From Alphaproteobacteria bacterium (GTDB lineage: Bacteria > Pseudomonadota > Alphaproteobacteria > UBA8366 > GCA-2717185): a DNA stretch of 64,000 nucleotides. Positions 34,471 to 42,769 of this stretch are shown here, piece after piece (position 1 is the stretch's first letter; every line of letters starts with the position of its first letter). The stretch is taken from positions 1-64,000 of the forward strand of contig JBBDQU010000060.1 in NCBI GenBank assembly GCA_040905865.1, written 5' to 3'. Below the pieces are notes generated by a model, which saw only the letters and a list, made by a program, of their open reading frames with translations, was not told the origin of the DNA and did no database searches. The translations under genes and the position numbers were made by a program.

Positions 34471-34524
34471 ATCAGTTCTGGTGAGATCGCCAGAGTCGAT
34501 TCCCCGTCAGGCACGATCTGATCT
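34467..34524 (+). repeat. Intergenic hairpin repeat, copy C
   Basis: A 58-bp segment matching the 3-prime half of copy A. They share TCGCCAGAG at the hairpin turn and end identically in CACGATCTGATCT (34512-34524). Arm pairing is weaker here than in A and B, suggesting an older, decaying copy. Confidence 0.65.
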
Positions 34525-34534
34525 GACTTCCCTT

Positions 34535-34840
34535 TCAGGATTCCTTTGCCGGACTGTCGCCAATCCCGCCATGTTTGGTCGGGCCTGTCTTGGTTTCGCC
34601 GTCGCTGGCCAACAGGGTGTCCAGGGCCTGCTGCACACGCTGAATCATGGGGGGATCGCCGCCGATCATCCCCTCTTCCTGAGCCACGGATTCCTCGACC
34701 GCATCGTACTCCCAGCCGCGCAGTATTTCGATTTTCTGCCCATTGCTCAGCGACGCATCGTTCAGCACCGCCTCGGGCGTTCCGAATTCGGTCCTCGGGT
34801 CACGCTTTACCTGCTCGCGATCGTCTCCGGCACTGTTCAC
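34535..34840 (-). CDS. Small conserved alphaproteobacterial protein
   Basis: A 101-residue cytosolic protein. The core DPRTEFGTPEAVLNDASLSNGQKIEILRGWEYDAVEESVAQEEGM resembles a small family common in alphaproteobacteria in which a segment like EQKIEILRRWEYDA is followed by an acidic EEGM. A second helical region holds RVQQALDTLL. The function of the family is unknown to me. No operon partner is evident. ATG 34840 has a GGAGG-rich upstream stretch. Confidence 0.75.
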   Translation of the reverse strand: MNSAGDDREQVKRDPRTEFGTPEAVLNDASLSNGQKIEILRGWEYDAVEESVAQEEGMIGGDPPMIQRVQQALDTLLASDGETKTGPTKHGGIGDSPAKES

Positions 34841-34990
34841 CTTTCACCTCCTCGGGTTGGATTTGGGATTATTCCGTGAACGACCCGCCGGTCATTTTGT
34901 TCCTGGAACGGTCGGCGCCATTGCAGCTGTTACGGTGCCGCAACGCCGGGACGACCGGCAGATCGTGATCCTTCCGCAACGGCGCTGAGT

Positions 34991-36196
34991 TCATCGCGCG
35001 CCGAAAATCCGCTCGTAGGCGGCCTGGGTCACGGCACCGCCCTGGTTGATCGGCATATCCTTCGCCTTGTCGCGCAGTCGCAGGCGATAGGCGTATTCAT
35101 GCGGCATCTGGCCATAGGGATCGGGCGCGCCCAGTTCCTTGGCGCAATGCGCCGCCCAGTCCGCATTCCAGATAAATTCCCGCGCGACGCCGACCAGATC
35201 CGCCTGACCCTGCCGCAATATCGTCTCGGCTTCCTGTGCGGTGGTAATACCGCCAACAGCGATCGTCATGATACCGGCTTCGCGACGGATGCGTTCGGCG
35301 AAGCCCGCCTGAAACTGGACGATGCGCGGCACCATCGGCATATCGGTATCGCCGGTGATGCCCCCGGAGGAACAATCGACCAGGTCGATGTCCCGTTCCT
35401 TCAGGGCCCGGGCCAATTGAACGGTGTCCTCCAGCCCCCAGATTCCGCCCTTCCCGTCGACGCAGGACACACGGAAGAACACCGGCTTGTCGGACGGCCA
35501 GGCGTCGCGGGTGACTTCCGCCACTTCCAGTGCGAACCGCATGCGGCCTTCCAGGTCGCCGCCATAGGCATCCGTGCGATGATTGCTGATGGGCGACAGG
35601 AACTGATGGATCAGGTAGCCATGCGCGCCATGCACCTCGACAATATCGTAGCCCGCATCCATCGAGCGGCGCGTCGCCTCGCGCCAGGCATCCAGCACCG
35701 TGCGGATATCGTCACGGTCCATTTCCTTTGGTGTAAACCGGCGCGGCAACTGGTCCAGCGCGCTGGGCGCCAGCCCTTGCCACGGCACAAACCCGTCCTT
35801 TGCATCTTCATCCGTCAGCGGGCGCCAGTCCTCGGTGGCGCCGTGACAGGACGCCTTGCGTCCCGCATGGCCAAGCTGGATTGCCGGCACCGCGCCCTGT
35901 TGGCGGATGAAATCGTTGATACGGCTGTATTGCGGAACATGACGGTCATGCCAGATTCCCGCGCAATCATAGGTCTTGCGGCCGCGCGCCTCGACGGCTG
36001 TTTCCTCGCCGAAAATGATTCCCGCGCCGCCGAAAGCCAACCGCCCGAGATGCGCCATCTGCCAGTCGCCCGGCCCGCCGTCTACGGAATTGTACTGGCA
36101 CATCGGCGACACCACGATCCGGTTCTTCGCGGTCACGCCACGCAGGCTGACGGGCGTGAACAGGAGTGGCGGGACGGTATTGCTGTCGGCTGTCAT
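34991..36196 (-). CDS. NADH:flavin oxidoreductase, Old Yellow Enzyme (YqjM type)
   Basis: A 401-residue FMN TIM-barrel ene-reductase. FTPVSLRGVTAKNRIVVSPM is followed by CQYNSVDG, where the Cys after SPM marks the YqjM-like, thermophilic-type OYEs. The substrate His pair is in VEVHGAHGYLIHQFLSP (~185-201), and AVGGITTAQEAE plus VGVAREFI bind FMN phosphate. ATG 36196 has GGAGG ten bases upstream. It reduces activated alkenes such as enones, probably in detoxification. Confidence 0.92.
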   Translation of the reverse strand: MTADSNTVPPLLFTPVSLRGVTAKNRIVVSPMCQYNSVDGGPGDWQMAHLGRLAFGGAGIIFGEETAVEARGRKTYDCAGIWHDRHVPQYSRINDFIRQQGAVPAIQLGHAGRKASCHGATEDWRPLTDEDAKDGFVPWQGLAPSALDQLPRRFTPKEMDRDDIRTVLDAWREATRRSMDAGYDIVEVHGAHGYLIHQFLSPISNHRTDAYGGDLEGRMRFALEVAEVTRDAWPSDKPVFFRVSCVDGKGGIWGLEDTVQLARALKERDIDLVDCSSGGITGDTDMPMVPRIVQFQAGFAERIRREAGIMTIAVGGITTAQEAETILRQGQADLVGVAREFIWNADWAAHCAKELGAPDPYGQMPHEYAYRLRLRDKAKDMPINQGGAVTQAAYERIFGAR

Positions 36197-36255
36197 CTGG
36201 GGTCCTCCGGTCCGGCGCGTCGTGCCGGACAAAGCTCGCACTTGTCGTATTTGGG

Positions 36256-36477
36256 TCAACGCGGATCGTCATGCCGCCTGTGCTGGACGCGCGCCATCAG
36301 CAGGCCGACCAGTATACCAGCCCCGAACAGCACGAAAAGAAGTAGCGCGCCTGGCAATGACAACGTCCAGAGCAGAAAATTCACCTCGACCGTCGCAGTA
36401 TTCTGCAACGTGAACAGAATCACGATACCGGCCACAACGATGACCAGCCAGTACCGGAAATTTTTCACTGCCCGCAC
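36256..36477 (-). CDS. LapA-domain small membrane protein
   Basis: A 73-residue protein with two hydrophobic helices (VIVVAGIVILFTLQN at ~12-26 and ALLLFVLFGAGILVGLLM at ~44-61) around the LapA-typical TATVEVNFLLWTLSLP turn, ending in a basic tail. LapA/YciS proteins take part in lipopolysaccharide assembly control. The start is GTG 36477, which lies inside the end of the truncated dioxygenase frame. A GTG three codons later is possible too. Confidence 0.82.
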   Translation of the reverse strand: MRAVKNFRYWLVIVVAGIVILFTLQNTATVEVNFLLWTLSLPGALLLFVLFGAGILVGLLMARVQHRRHDDPR

Positions 36478-36734
36478 CGCGCCGGCAAGGTTAGCGCGAT
36501 ATCCGGGCCGATCGGTTGTTCGGCCATATCCAGGATGTTCGGGTCGCGGGCGTAGTTCAGGAAGGCCAGGTCATAGGACAGCAGCGCCGAACAATTGTCC
36601 CGGAACGCTGGATATCGCGCCAGCAGGCGGTCGTGGTCCTTTTTGATGGACTCCAGCGTTTCTTCGCAAAGCCGGTAATCGGGCACGACATAGCCCTTTT
36701 CCCGATATTGTGCGATCTGCGCGTCTGTCAGCAT
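36465..36734 (-). pseudogene. Truncated phytanoyl-CoA dioxygenase (N-terminus only)
   Basis: Eighty-one residues (MLTDAQIAQYREKGYVVPDY to QPIGPDIAL) match the N-terminus of PhyH-family Fe(II)/2-oxoglutarate dioxygenases, which are normally about 270-300 residues long. The frame then changes to TLPARCGQ and stops. All iron and oxoglutarate ligands (HxD...H, R) are missing, so no activity is possible. A good GGAGGAG site still precedes the ATG, suggesting a recent deletion that joined this gene to the LapA gene region near 36490. Confidence 0.78.
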
Positions 36735-36814
36735 TCACCCGCTCCTCCGCCCGCTTTGGGACGCATTGTAGCGGCTGCCCGGAAAAAAGAAACCGGAGCA
36801 TCGGCGCCAAATCA

Positions 36815-36854
36815 AAAAAGGGCGCCGGCTTGAAGGCAGTCCGGCGCCCTTTTT
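36815..36854. terminator. Strong bidirectional rho-independent terminator
   Basis: Perfect 14-bp arms (aaaaagggcgccgg at 36815-36828, ccggcgcccttttt at 36841-36854) around a 12-nt loop, with A and T runs at both ends. It ends the small gene finishing at 36932 on the minus strand and insulates the region. Confidence 0.85.
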
Positions 36855-36931
36855 CTGACCTGAATATCCGATAGCATCAGCTTCGCGAATATTGCATTGC
36901 AGCAATTCCCGAAATGCATGGCTTCGATCAA

Positions 36932-37114
36932 TCAGACGATATCGTTCGCCTTCCGTCCGGCTGCGATGCCTTCGCCGAGCGCCTTGAAGAAGTTGCTGAG
37001 TCCACTCCAAAGGGATACCATAACTCTATGGAACTCCTCGCTCCTTAACTGGTGCGCATTGCGGATCGCCTGATCGAGGGTCTTCGGGTCAACGGGGCCA
37101 AATTGTGTCATCAT
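36932..37114 (-). CDS. Small helical protein, divergent from LysR gene
   Basis: A 60-residue protein starting MMTQFGPVDPKTLDQAIRNA, then helical HQLRSEEFHRVMVSLWSGLSNFFKALGEGIAAGRK. The amphipathic second half resembles small alphaproteobacterial proteins of the AxxLRAEAF...LF pattern, but I cannot name the family. AAAGGA precedes ATG 37114. It is transcribed divergently from a LysR-type regulator across a region with two palindromes, and a strong terminator follows, so it is probably a highly expressed monocistronic gene under that regulator. Confidence 0.7.
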   Translation of the reverse strand: MMTQFGPVDPKTLDQAIRNAHQLRSEEFHRVMVSLWSGLSNFFKALGEGIAAGRKANDIV

Positions 37115-37161
37115 TTTTTCCTTTCCAACTCCACTCTGGTAGAACGCACCATGACGTCCTC

Positions 37162-37176
37162 TGTTGCAATGCAACA
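37162..37176. promoter_or_regulatory. Palindrome in LysR divergent promoter, site 1
   Basis: A perfect 15-bp inverted repeat, tgttgcaatgcaaca, lies between the divergent 60-residue protein gene and the LysR gene. LysR-type regulators bind short dyads in exactly this arrangement. Confidence 0.5.
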
Positions 37177-37186
37177 TAATATTTTC

Positions 37187-37200
37187 TTGTTGATTAACAA
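37187..37200. promoter_or_regulatory. Palindrome in LysR divergent promoter, site 2
   Basis: The dyad ttgtt-gatt-aacaa, 10 bp beyond site 1, lies in an AT-rich stretch 50 bp before the LysR start. With site 1 it may form the recognition and activation sites of the regulator. Confidence 0.45.
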
Positions 37201-37250
37201 TCTCGAATTATTCAAATATATTGTGAAATACGGGAACCAATGGAGGCCAC

Positions 37251-37251
37251 A
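37251..37251 (+). other. LysR gene start note
   Basis: The start ATG at 37251 follows an AAUGGAGG-like site (aatggaggccac) in the AT-rich intergenic region, fixing the N-terminus of the regulator described in the next entry. Confidence 0.6.
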
Positions 37252-38174
37252 TGGATCAAAGCAGTGAAATGGCGGCCTTTGTGACCGTCGTCCGGGAAGC
37301 CGGGTTTTCATCGGCGGCGCGCACGCTCCACCTGACGCCATCGGCCGTCAGCAAGCAGATTTCCCGGCTGGAGGACCGGCTCGGCGTCCGGTTGCTGAAT
37401 CGCACCACGCGCCGGTTCAGCATGACGGACGAGGGCGAGGCTTATTACCAGCGGGCTGTCTCGATCCTCGCCGAAATCGCCGAAACCGAGGCCATGATCT
37501 CGAACCGTGGCGGCGCGCCCCGCGGCATCCTGCGGGTCAGTTGCTCAACGACTTTCGGGCGGCAACAGGTCGTACCGCTACTGCCGGAATTTCTCGGCAG
37601 GTTCCCGGAAATAAGCATGCAGCTTTCGCTGTCCGATACGATGGTCGATCTGGTGCAGGAAGGCGTCGATGTCGCGATCCGTATCGCCGAACTCAGCGAT
37701 TCGACATTGGTGGCGCGGCGGCTTGGCATGGACCGCCGGATCGTCTGCGCCGCGCCCTCCTATGTCGAGAAACACGGCCTGCCGAAAGTTCCCGAAGACC
37801 TGCGCGATCACAACTGCCTGATCCTGAATACGGCCCAGGCGATCAACGACTGGGAATTTTCATCGAACGGTGAGAGCCGCCGGATCCATATAGAAGGCAC
37901 GTTTGAGGCAAACAGCGGCATTGCAGTGCATGCCGCCACCCTCGCCGGGCTGGGCATAGCGCAGCTGGCATCCTACGTCGCCGTCCCGGACCTGAAGGCC
38001 GGGCGGCTGATATCGTGCCTGGATGAATTCGTCGTCTCCCAGCGGCCGATCTACGCAATCTATCCGCATCGCCGGCACCTGTCGCCCAAGGTGCGGGAAT
38101 TCGTGAATTTCCTGATCGACAAGTTCACCCCGACACCGCCTTGGGGCCACTGGCCGGTGGAGCACGAAGAGTGA
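37251..38174 (+). CDS. LysR-family transcriptional regulator
   Basis: A 307-residue LTTR. The winged-helix DNA-binding domain covers ~1-62, with REAGFSSAARTLHLTPSAVSKQISRLEDRLGVRLLNRTTRRFSMTDEG as a canonical helix-turn-helix and wing. The two-lobed effector domain follows (~92-300) with LRVSCSTTFGRQQVVPLLPEF and VDVAIRIAELSDSTLVARRL. It belongs to the CrgA/DmlR-like subgroup. It is divergent from the small gene at 36932 and upstream, in the same direction, of a carboxyltransferase gene; either could be its target. Confidence 0.92.
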   Translation: MDQSSEMAAFVTVVREAGFSSAARTLHLTPSAVSKQISRLEDRLGVRLLNRTTRRFSMTDEGEAYYQRAVSILAEIAETEAMISNRGGAPRGILRVSCSTTFGRQQVVPLLPEFLGRFPEISMQLSLSDTMVDLVQEGVDVAIRIAELSDSTLVARRLGMDRRIVCAAPSYVEKHGLPKVPEDLRDHNCLILNTAQAINDWEFSSNGESRRIHIEGTFEANSGIAVHAATLAGLGIAQLASYVAVPDLKAGRLISCLDEFVVSQRPIYAIYPHRRHLSPKVREFVNFLIDKFTPTPPWGHWPVEHEE

Positions 38175-38288
38175 TCCGGACCGCTTTCCATGAAAGGCCG
38201 GAATAGCATAATCCAAAGTTCCTGACGTATGCTTCAAACCTGTTGCAAACGCAGCATCGAAAAAAAGCATGAAACGGGGGAAACACGG

Positions 38289-39836
38289 ATGTCCTGGCAG
38301 CCGGAACTGGAAGAACTGAAGCGCCGCGAAGCCTTTGCCGAGGAACTCGGCGGACCCGACCGGGTCAAACGCCAGCATGACGGCGGCAGGCTGACCATCC
38401 GCGAACGGATCGACATGCTCGCCGACAAGGGCAGCTTCCGGGAGTTGGGCAAGATCGCCGGCATGGCGGAATATGACGGCAACAACGACCTGGAAAAGCT
38501 GACGCCGTCCAATTTCGTGTTCGGCCGCGCCATGGTGGATGGCCGCCGCGTGGTTATCGGCGGCGATGACTTCACCGTGCGCGGCGGTTCGGCCGATGCG
38601 ACGATCAAGGACAAGCACCTGCTGTGCGAGCGCATGGCCAACGAATTGCGCCTGCCGTTGCTGCGGCTGGTCGAAGGGTCCGGCGGCGGCGGTTCGGTCA
38701 AGACGATCGAAACCACGGGCCGCGCGAATGTGCCCGGCACGGCGGGCTGGGAAATGGTCGTGTCCAACATGGGCACGGTGCCGCGGGTCGGGCTGGGGCT
38801 GGGGTCGGTTGCCGGGCTGGGCGCAGCGCATCTCGCCGCCACGCACTACTCCGTCATGCTGAAGGACAAGGCGGCGGTGTTCGTCGCCGGACCGCCGGTG
38901 GTCGAACGGCTGGGTCAGAAAGTCACAAAGAACGAGCTGGGCGGCTACAGGATCCAGTTGCGCGCCGGGGCGGTCGATCATGCCGTCGATACCGAAGCGG
39001 AAGCCTTCGCATGCGCGCGGCGTTTCCTGTCCTACCTGCCGTCATCGGTCTTTGAACTGCCGCCGCGCGCCGAATGCCATGACGACCCGAACCGCCGCAC
39101 CGAATGGCTGATCGACGCGATTCCCCGCGATATCCGCAAGGTCTACAAGATGCGGCCCATTGTCGAGGCGCTGGTCGATGAGGGCTCGTTCTTCGAAATG
39201 GGCCGGCAATACGGCAAGTCTGTCATTACCGGCTTCGCGCGGTTTGACGGCTGGCCGGTCGCGCTGATGGCCAGCGATCCGTATTCCTACGGCGGCGGCT
39301 GGACAGCGGATGCCTGCCGCAAGGTCGCCAAATTCGTCGATCTGGCGGAAACATTCCACCTGCCGGTCGTCTACCTTGCCGACTGCCCGGGATTCCACAT
39401 CGGCAAGGAGGCCGAGGAAGCCGGCACGATCAAGGAAGGCGTGCGCGCCATGCACGCCATGTGGCAGACGACCGTGCCCTGGTGCGCTGTCGTCATCCGC
39501 AACCTGTTCGGCGTTGCCGGCGCCGCGCATCGCAGCGGCGGGCGGTTCTGCACCCGATACGCCTGGCCGTCCGGACGCTGGGGTTCGCTGCCGCTGGAAG
39601 GCGGAATCGAGGCCGCCTACCGGGGCGACCTGGACGCGGCAGACGACCGCGACGCCAAGATGGCGGAAATCGAGGAAAGGCTGGGCAAGCTGCGCTCGCC
39701 CTTCCGCTCTGCGGAGGCCTTCCTGATCGAGGAAATCGTCGACCCGCGCGACACGCGTTCGCTGCTCTGCGATTTCGCGGACATGGCGGCGCCGCTGCGC
39801 GAAACCGGCAGAAGCTCCCACACGATGCGGCCCTGA
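38289..39836 (+). CDS. Acyl-CoA carboxylase carboxyltransferase subunit
   Basis: A 515-residue carboxyltransferase of the PccB/MmdA crotonase-like type with two homologous halves. The N-half binds acyl-CoA (EGSGGGGSVKTIETTG, then GLGAAHLAATHYSVM). The C-half binds biotin (LADCPGFHIGKEAEEAGTIKEG, then IRNLFGVAGAAHRSG and RYAWPSGRWGSLPLEGGIEAAY). No biotin carboxylase or BCCP gene is near, so it needs partners encoded elsewhere. ATG 38289 follows a GGGGGAAA stretch. The substrate acyl-CoA is unknown. Confidence 0.88.
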   Translation: MSWQPELEELKRREAFAEELGGPDRVKRQHDGGRLTIRERIDMLADKGSFRELGKIAGMAEYDGNNDLEKLTPSNFVFGRAMVDGRRVVIGGDDFTVRGGSADATIKDKHLLCERMANELRLPLLRLVEGSGGGGSVKTIETTGRANVPGTAGWEMVVSNMGTVPRVGLGLGSVAGLGAAHLAATHYSVMLKDKAAVFVAGPPVVERLGQKVTKNELGGYRIQLRAGAVDHAVDTEAEAFACARRFLSYLPSSVFELPPRAECHDDPNRRTEWLIDAIPRDIRKVYKMRPIVEALVDEGSFFEMGRQYGKSVITGFARFDGWPVALMASDPYSYGGGWTADACRKVAKFVDLAETFHLPVVYLADCPGFHIGKEAEEAGTIKEGVRAMHAMWQTTVPWCAVVIRNLFGVAGAAHRSGGRFCTRYAWPSGRWGSLPLEGGIEAAYRGDLDAADDRDAKMAEIEERLGKLRSPFRSAEAFLIEEIVDPRDTRSLLCDFADMAAPLRETGRSSHTMRP

Positions 39837-39900
39837 CCGGCGCCGTTCGCGATTGCCCCGCCGCGCCAAACGCGGGCGGCGAGGCGAACCATGACCCGAT

Positions 39901-40506
39901 CTACCCGAAATTCGGCATCGAATTGGCGAGCGACGGACGCTTGACGATGTCCGCGTACCAGGCGGCCAGTTTCGGCCGACCGTCGCGCCACTTGTCGCCG
40001 GGGTGGCGACCGTCGGCATAACCGAGCGACGCCGCAGCGCTGAGGATCCCCATGTTCATCGGGCCGCTCAATTCGCCGGCAAAGCCTTCCAGCGCATCGT
40101 AACACCGTGCGGCCCGGCCCGTTTCCTTTTCAATGAGGGCGGGCGATTTTTCGGAAGGATCGCGCCGGTTTTCATGGGACCGCAGGAACAGCGAATCCAT
40201 CAGCAGGGATGCGATACCTTCGATCTGGAAAGCGGTGCCCCGTGCCGCCGGATCGGACGGATACATCTTGCTGCCGGACGCTTCGTCCAGAATTCGCAGG
40301 ATCAGCAGCGTCTCGCAAACGAAGGCGCCCGTATCGGTTTCCAGCGCCGGCACCTTGGCCCCCGGGCCGTAGCTGTACAGGACATTGTTCGGGTCGGTCA
40401 GTGGGTTGACGTCAACCAGTTCAACCTTGTCGCCTAGTCCGAATTCGGCGACGGCCAGCCGCGGGCGGCGGGCATAGGGTGAGTTTCCCGTGTAGAAAAG
40501 CTTCAT
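39901..40506 (-). CDS. Glutathione S-transferase
   Basis: A 201-residue GST. The thioredoxin-like N-domain begins MKLFYTGNSPYARRPRLAVAEFGLGDKVELVDVNP, with Ser of NSPYARR as the probable thiol-activating residue. PGAKVPALETDTGAFVCETLLILRILDEA is the glutathione-binding stretch, with the cis-Pro and ET (SNAIL-like) motif. An all-helical C-domain follows. ATG 40506 has AAGGGAG upstream; an ATG six codons earlier is less likely. It probably conjugates electrophiles. Confidence 0.9.
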   Translation of the reverse strand: MKLFYTGNSPYARRPRLAVAEFGLGDKVELVDVNPLTDPNNVLYSYGPGAKVPALETDTGAFVCETLLILRILDEASGSKMYPSDPAARGTAFQIEGIASLLMDSLFLRSHENRRDPSEKSPALIEKETGRAARCYDALEGFAGELSGPMNMGILSAAASLGYADGRHPGDKWRDGRPKLAAWYADIVKRPSLANSMPNFG

Positions 40507-40673
40507 GAAATGGCTCCCTTGCATGTTGGCTGCAGGCGACCCGTATTTCGCCCATCAGTGGAATTTCAGCGTGGACACGTCAGCATCCTTGTATAAGGTG
40601 ACGACTATCTTATTTGACCGGTCGCGCGCAACTGCCATGCCGACCCGGACAACCGGGAACCGAGGCGAAACCC

Positions 40674-41232
40674 ATGAAAATCACCGGGATTGTCGTCCAC
40701 CCGCTCTTCATTCCCGCCGCACGCCCGGGTGGACTGCGCGGCTGGGACGGACTGCCCGCGCCCCTGCCCCGCGGCCCAGCTGCCCCAGGCCATGGCGGCC
40801 CGGCGCTATGTCGATGGCCGATGAAATCACACGGATCCGGCTGACCCGCGACGCCATCGGCCCCGACGTGATGCTGATGCTGGACATGAACGCGCCCTAC
40901 GATGTCGCGAACTGCATCCGCTTCGCCCATGCGGTTGCGCCCTATGACATCTGCTGGCTGGAGGAACCGCTGTTCTGGCACCTGCAGCCGACGGATTTCA
41001 TGCGGCTGGCGAATGCCTCGCCGATTCCGCTGGCGCATGGCGAACGGGAATGGACGCGCTTCACAGTTCGCGACTTCATCGATTCCGGTGCGCTGAAATT
41101 CGTCCAGTTCGATTCGACACGCCATGCGGGTTTCACCGAATCCCTGCGTATCGCCCATTACGCCAAAATGAACGGCGTACTGATCGCGCCGCATTCGGCG
41201 ACACATTTTCACGCCCATCTGGTCTCGACCTT
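40674..41232 (+). pseudogene. Decayed mandelate racemase/enolase-superfamily gene
   Basis: The N-terminus MKITGIVVHPLFIPAARPGG (40674 on) is that of a muconate-cycloisomerase/mandelate-racemase enzyme. After ~28 residues the frame degenerates, and about 130-140 residues later in the family the match resumes in another frame from 40808 (ADEITRIRLTRDAIGPDVML). It keeps metal ligands Asp, Glu and Glu (LMLDMN, WLEEPL, AHGERE) and the His of IAPHSATHFHAHL. The catalytic KxK region and the C-terminal end are lost. It has an internal deletion plus a frameshift plus a truncation, so it is inactive. Confidence 0.8.
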
Positions 41233-41373
41233 GAAATCGACTGGGAATTTGCGAAATCGGTCCGCAACGACGCGTAAAGTAATAATCTCGCCGGTCGTTC
41301 AGGCCGGCTTGGCGTCAATGCCATTGCGTCGATATAGTAATGGCCAAATACAACAACGAATTGGGACAGGATC

Positions 41374-42432
41374 ATGAAATTCGGCGTAAGCTGCGGTTAT
41401 ATCAATCATATCGGCTATGTTTCCCATGCGGAAAACCTTGGATTCGACTATGCGTGGTTTTCCGATACGCATCTGATCCGTTCCAACATCTGGGCGACGA
41501 TGGCTGTCGCCGCGCAACAGACGCGCACCATCAGGCTCGGCTCCGGACTGGCCATTCCGGGGTTGCGGCTGGCGCCGGTGGCCGCCTGCGGCATCGCGAC
41601 GATCAACCGGATCGCGCCGGGCCGCGTCTTTTTCGGTACCGGCACCGGCAACACCGCGATGCGCACCATGGGACAGGCCCCCATGCGCATCAGGGAATAC
41701 GGCGAATATATCCGCGTCGTGAAGGCGCTGCTGGCGGGTGAGGAAACGGACTACACGCTGAACGGCACCACGCACCCGATCCGGTTTCAGAATGTCGAGC
41801 TGGGCTATATCGACATCGAGCATCATATTCCGATCATGGTCGGCGGCTTCGGACCCCGGGCACAGGGGCTGGCGGGCGAGTTGGGCGACGGGCTGATCAC
41901 CGGCATCCCGCGCGGCGGTTCCATTCCCGAAGCGTTGGCCAATGTAAGGAAGGGCGCGGACAGGGCCGGGCGCAAACTGGAAAACTTCCAGACCTATGCG
42001 CTGGTCAACCTGCTGATGCTGGAAAAGGGAGAGACGCTGGAATCGGAACGGGTCGTCGCCGAATGCGGCTCCGCGATCATGGCCAACGTGCATTACCTGG
42101 TCGACTTCGTGAAGGAAACCGGCCGCGAGCCGCCGGATTACGTCATGCCGATCTGGGAAGAATACATGGATTTCCACATGTCGCGCGACGAAGCCACCCG
42201 CCACCAGAAACTGCATGAAAGCCATTACAGCTATCTCGACCCGGAGGAGGCCCGCTTCATCACACCGGAAATGATCCGGAATTTCTGCATCGCCGGACAT
42301 CCGGAGGAAATCGTCGATCAGCTGCGCGGGCTGGAAAAGCAAGGACTTAACGCCGTCACCTTCAGCCTGCCGGTCGAGAAGATGTACCGCCAGATCGAGG
42401 ATTTTTCCCGCAACGTCATGTCAAAAATGTAG
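41374..42432 (+). CDS. Luciferase-like (LLM class) flavin-dependent oxidoreductase
   Basis: A 352-residue LLM-class enzyme. It starts MKFGVSCGYINHIGYVSHAENLGFDYAWFSDTHL, followed by IRLGSGLAIPGLRLAPVAACGIATINRIAPGRVFFGTGTGN, a stretch typical of methylene-tetrahydromethanopterin-reductase-like proteins. The C-terminal FCIAGHPEEIVDQLRGLEKQGLNAVTFSL is the conserved barrel end. It directly follows the enolase pseudogene and may be the surviving member of an old catabolic operon. Cofactor FMN or F420 is not decidable here. Confidence 0.88.
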   Translation: MKFGVSCGYINHIGYVSHAENLGFDYAWFSDTHLIRSNIWATMAVAAQQTRTIRLGSGLAIPGLRLAPVAACGIATINRIAPGRVFFGTGTGNTAMRTMGQAPMRIREYGEYIRVVKALLAGEETDYTLNGTTHPIRFQNVELGYIDIEHHIPIMVGGFGPRAQGLAGELGDGLITGIPRGGSIPEALANVRKGADRAGRKLENFQTYALVNLLMLEKGETLESERVVAECGSAIMANVHYLVDFVKETGREPPDYVMPIWEEYMDFHMSRDEATRHQKLHESHYSYLDPEEARFITPEMIRNFCIAGHPEEIVDQLRGLEKQGLNAVTFSLPVEKMYRQIEDFSRNVMSKM

Positions 42433-42547
42433 ACGAAATGCCGTTACCCGGCGAAACCCTGCAATCGGATCGCGTCATTGCGGAATCCCGCCATCAGGCC
42501 CTGCACGCCAGATGTAACGAAAATTATAACGCACCGAAAAAAGTGTT

Positions 42548-42585
42548 AAAGGCGGATTTCAGAATTGGAAAGCCGGCCTTTTTTT
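42548..42585 (+). terminator. Terminator-like hairpin with T run
   Basis: The arms aaaggcgg (42548-42555) and ccggccttt pair with one bulge, and a run of seven T follows. It probably ends the LLM-enzyme transcript, although the loop is long. Confidence 0.45.
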
Positions 42586-42692
42586 ATGCACACGCTCATA
42601 TAATAGCCAGCCCGCGCCGTTTCCTGAATTAGCGCTATATTAGAACATTATTATATTTCAATGACTTGAAAATCCTTACTTCCTCCAACTCT

Positions 42693-42709
42693 TTGGCATT
42701 GAAGTTGCA
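42693..42709 (+). promoter_or_regulatory. Sigma-54 (RpoN) -24/-12 promoter
   Basis: TTGGCATTGAAGTTGCA contains TGGCA and TTGCA with exactly ten bases between GG and GC, the RpoN -24/-12 layout. The predicted transcription start near 42720 leaves a 50-nt leader with GGAGGAGAG before the porin ATG at 42770. An enhancer-binding regulator such as NtrC would be needed; I cannot place its site with confidence. Confidence 0.75.
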
Positions 42710-42769
42710 CAAAGTGCGATGACGTCAAAATGCGTAATCCGCAAGGAAAAAACACTGGAGGAGAGAGTA

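Larger units (their letters stand above)
42433..42769. other. 337-bp intergenic stretch with terminator and promoter
   Basis: No credible gene is present. The stretch holds a terminator-like hairpin (42548-42585), an AT-rich region (42595-42670) and a sigma-54 promoter (42693-42709), and ends in the leader of the porin gene. Confidence 0.6.
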
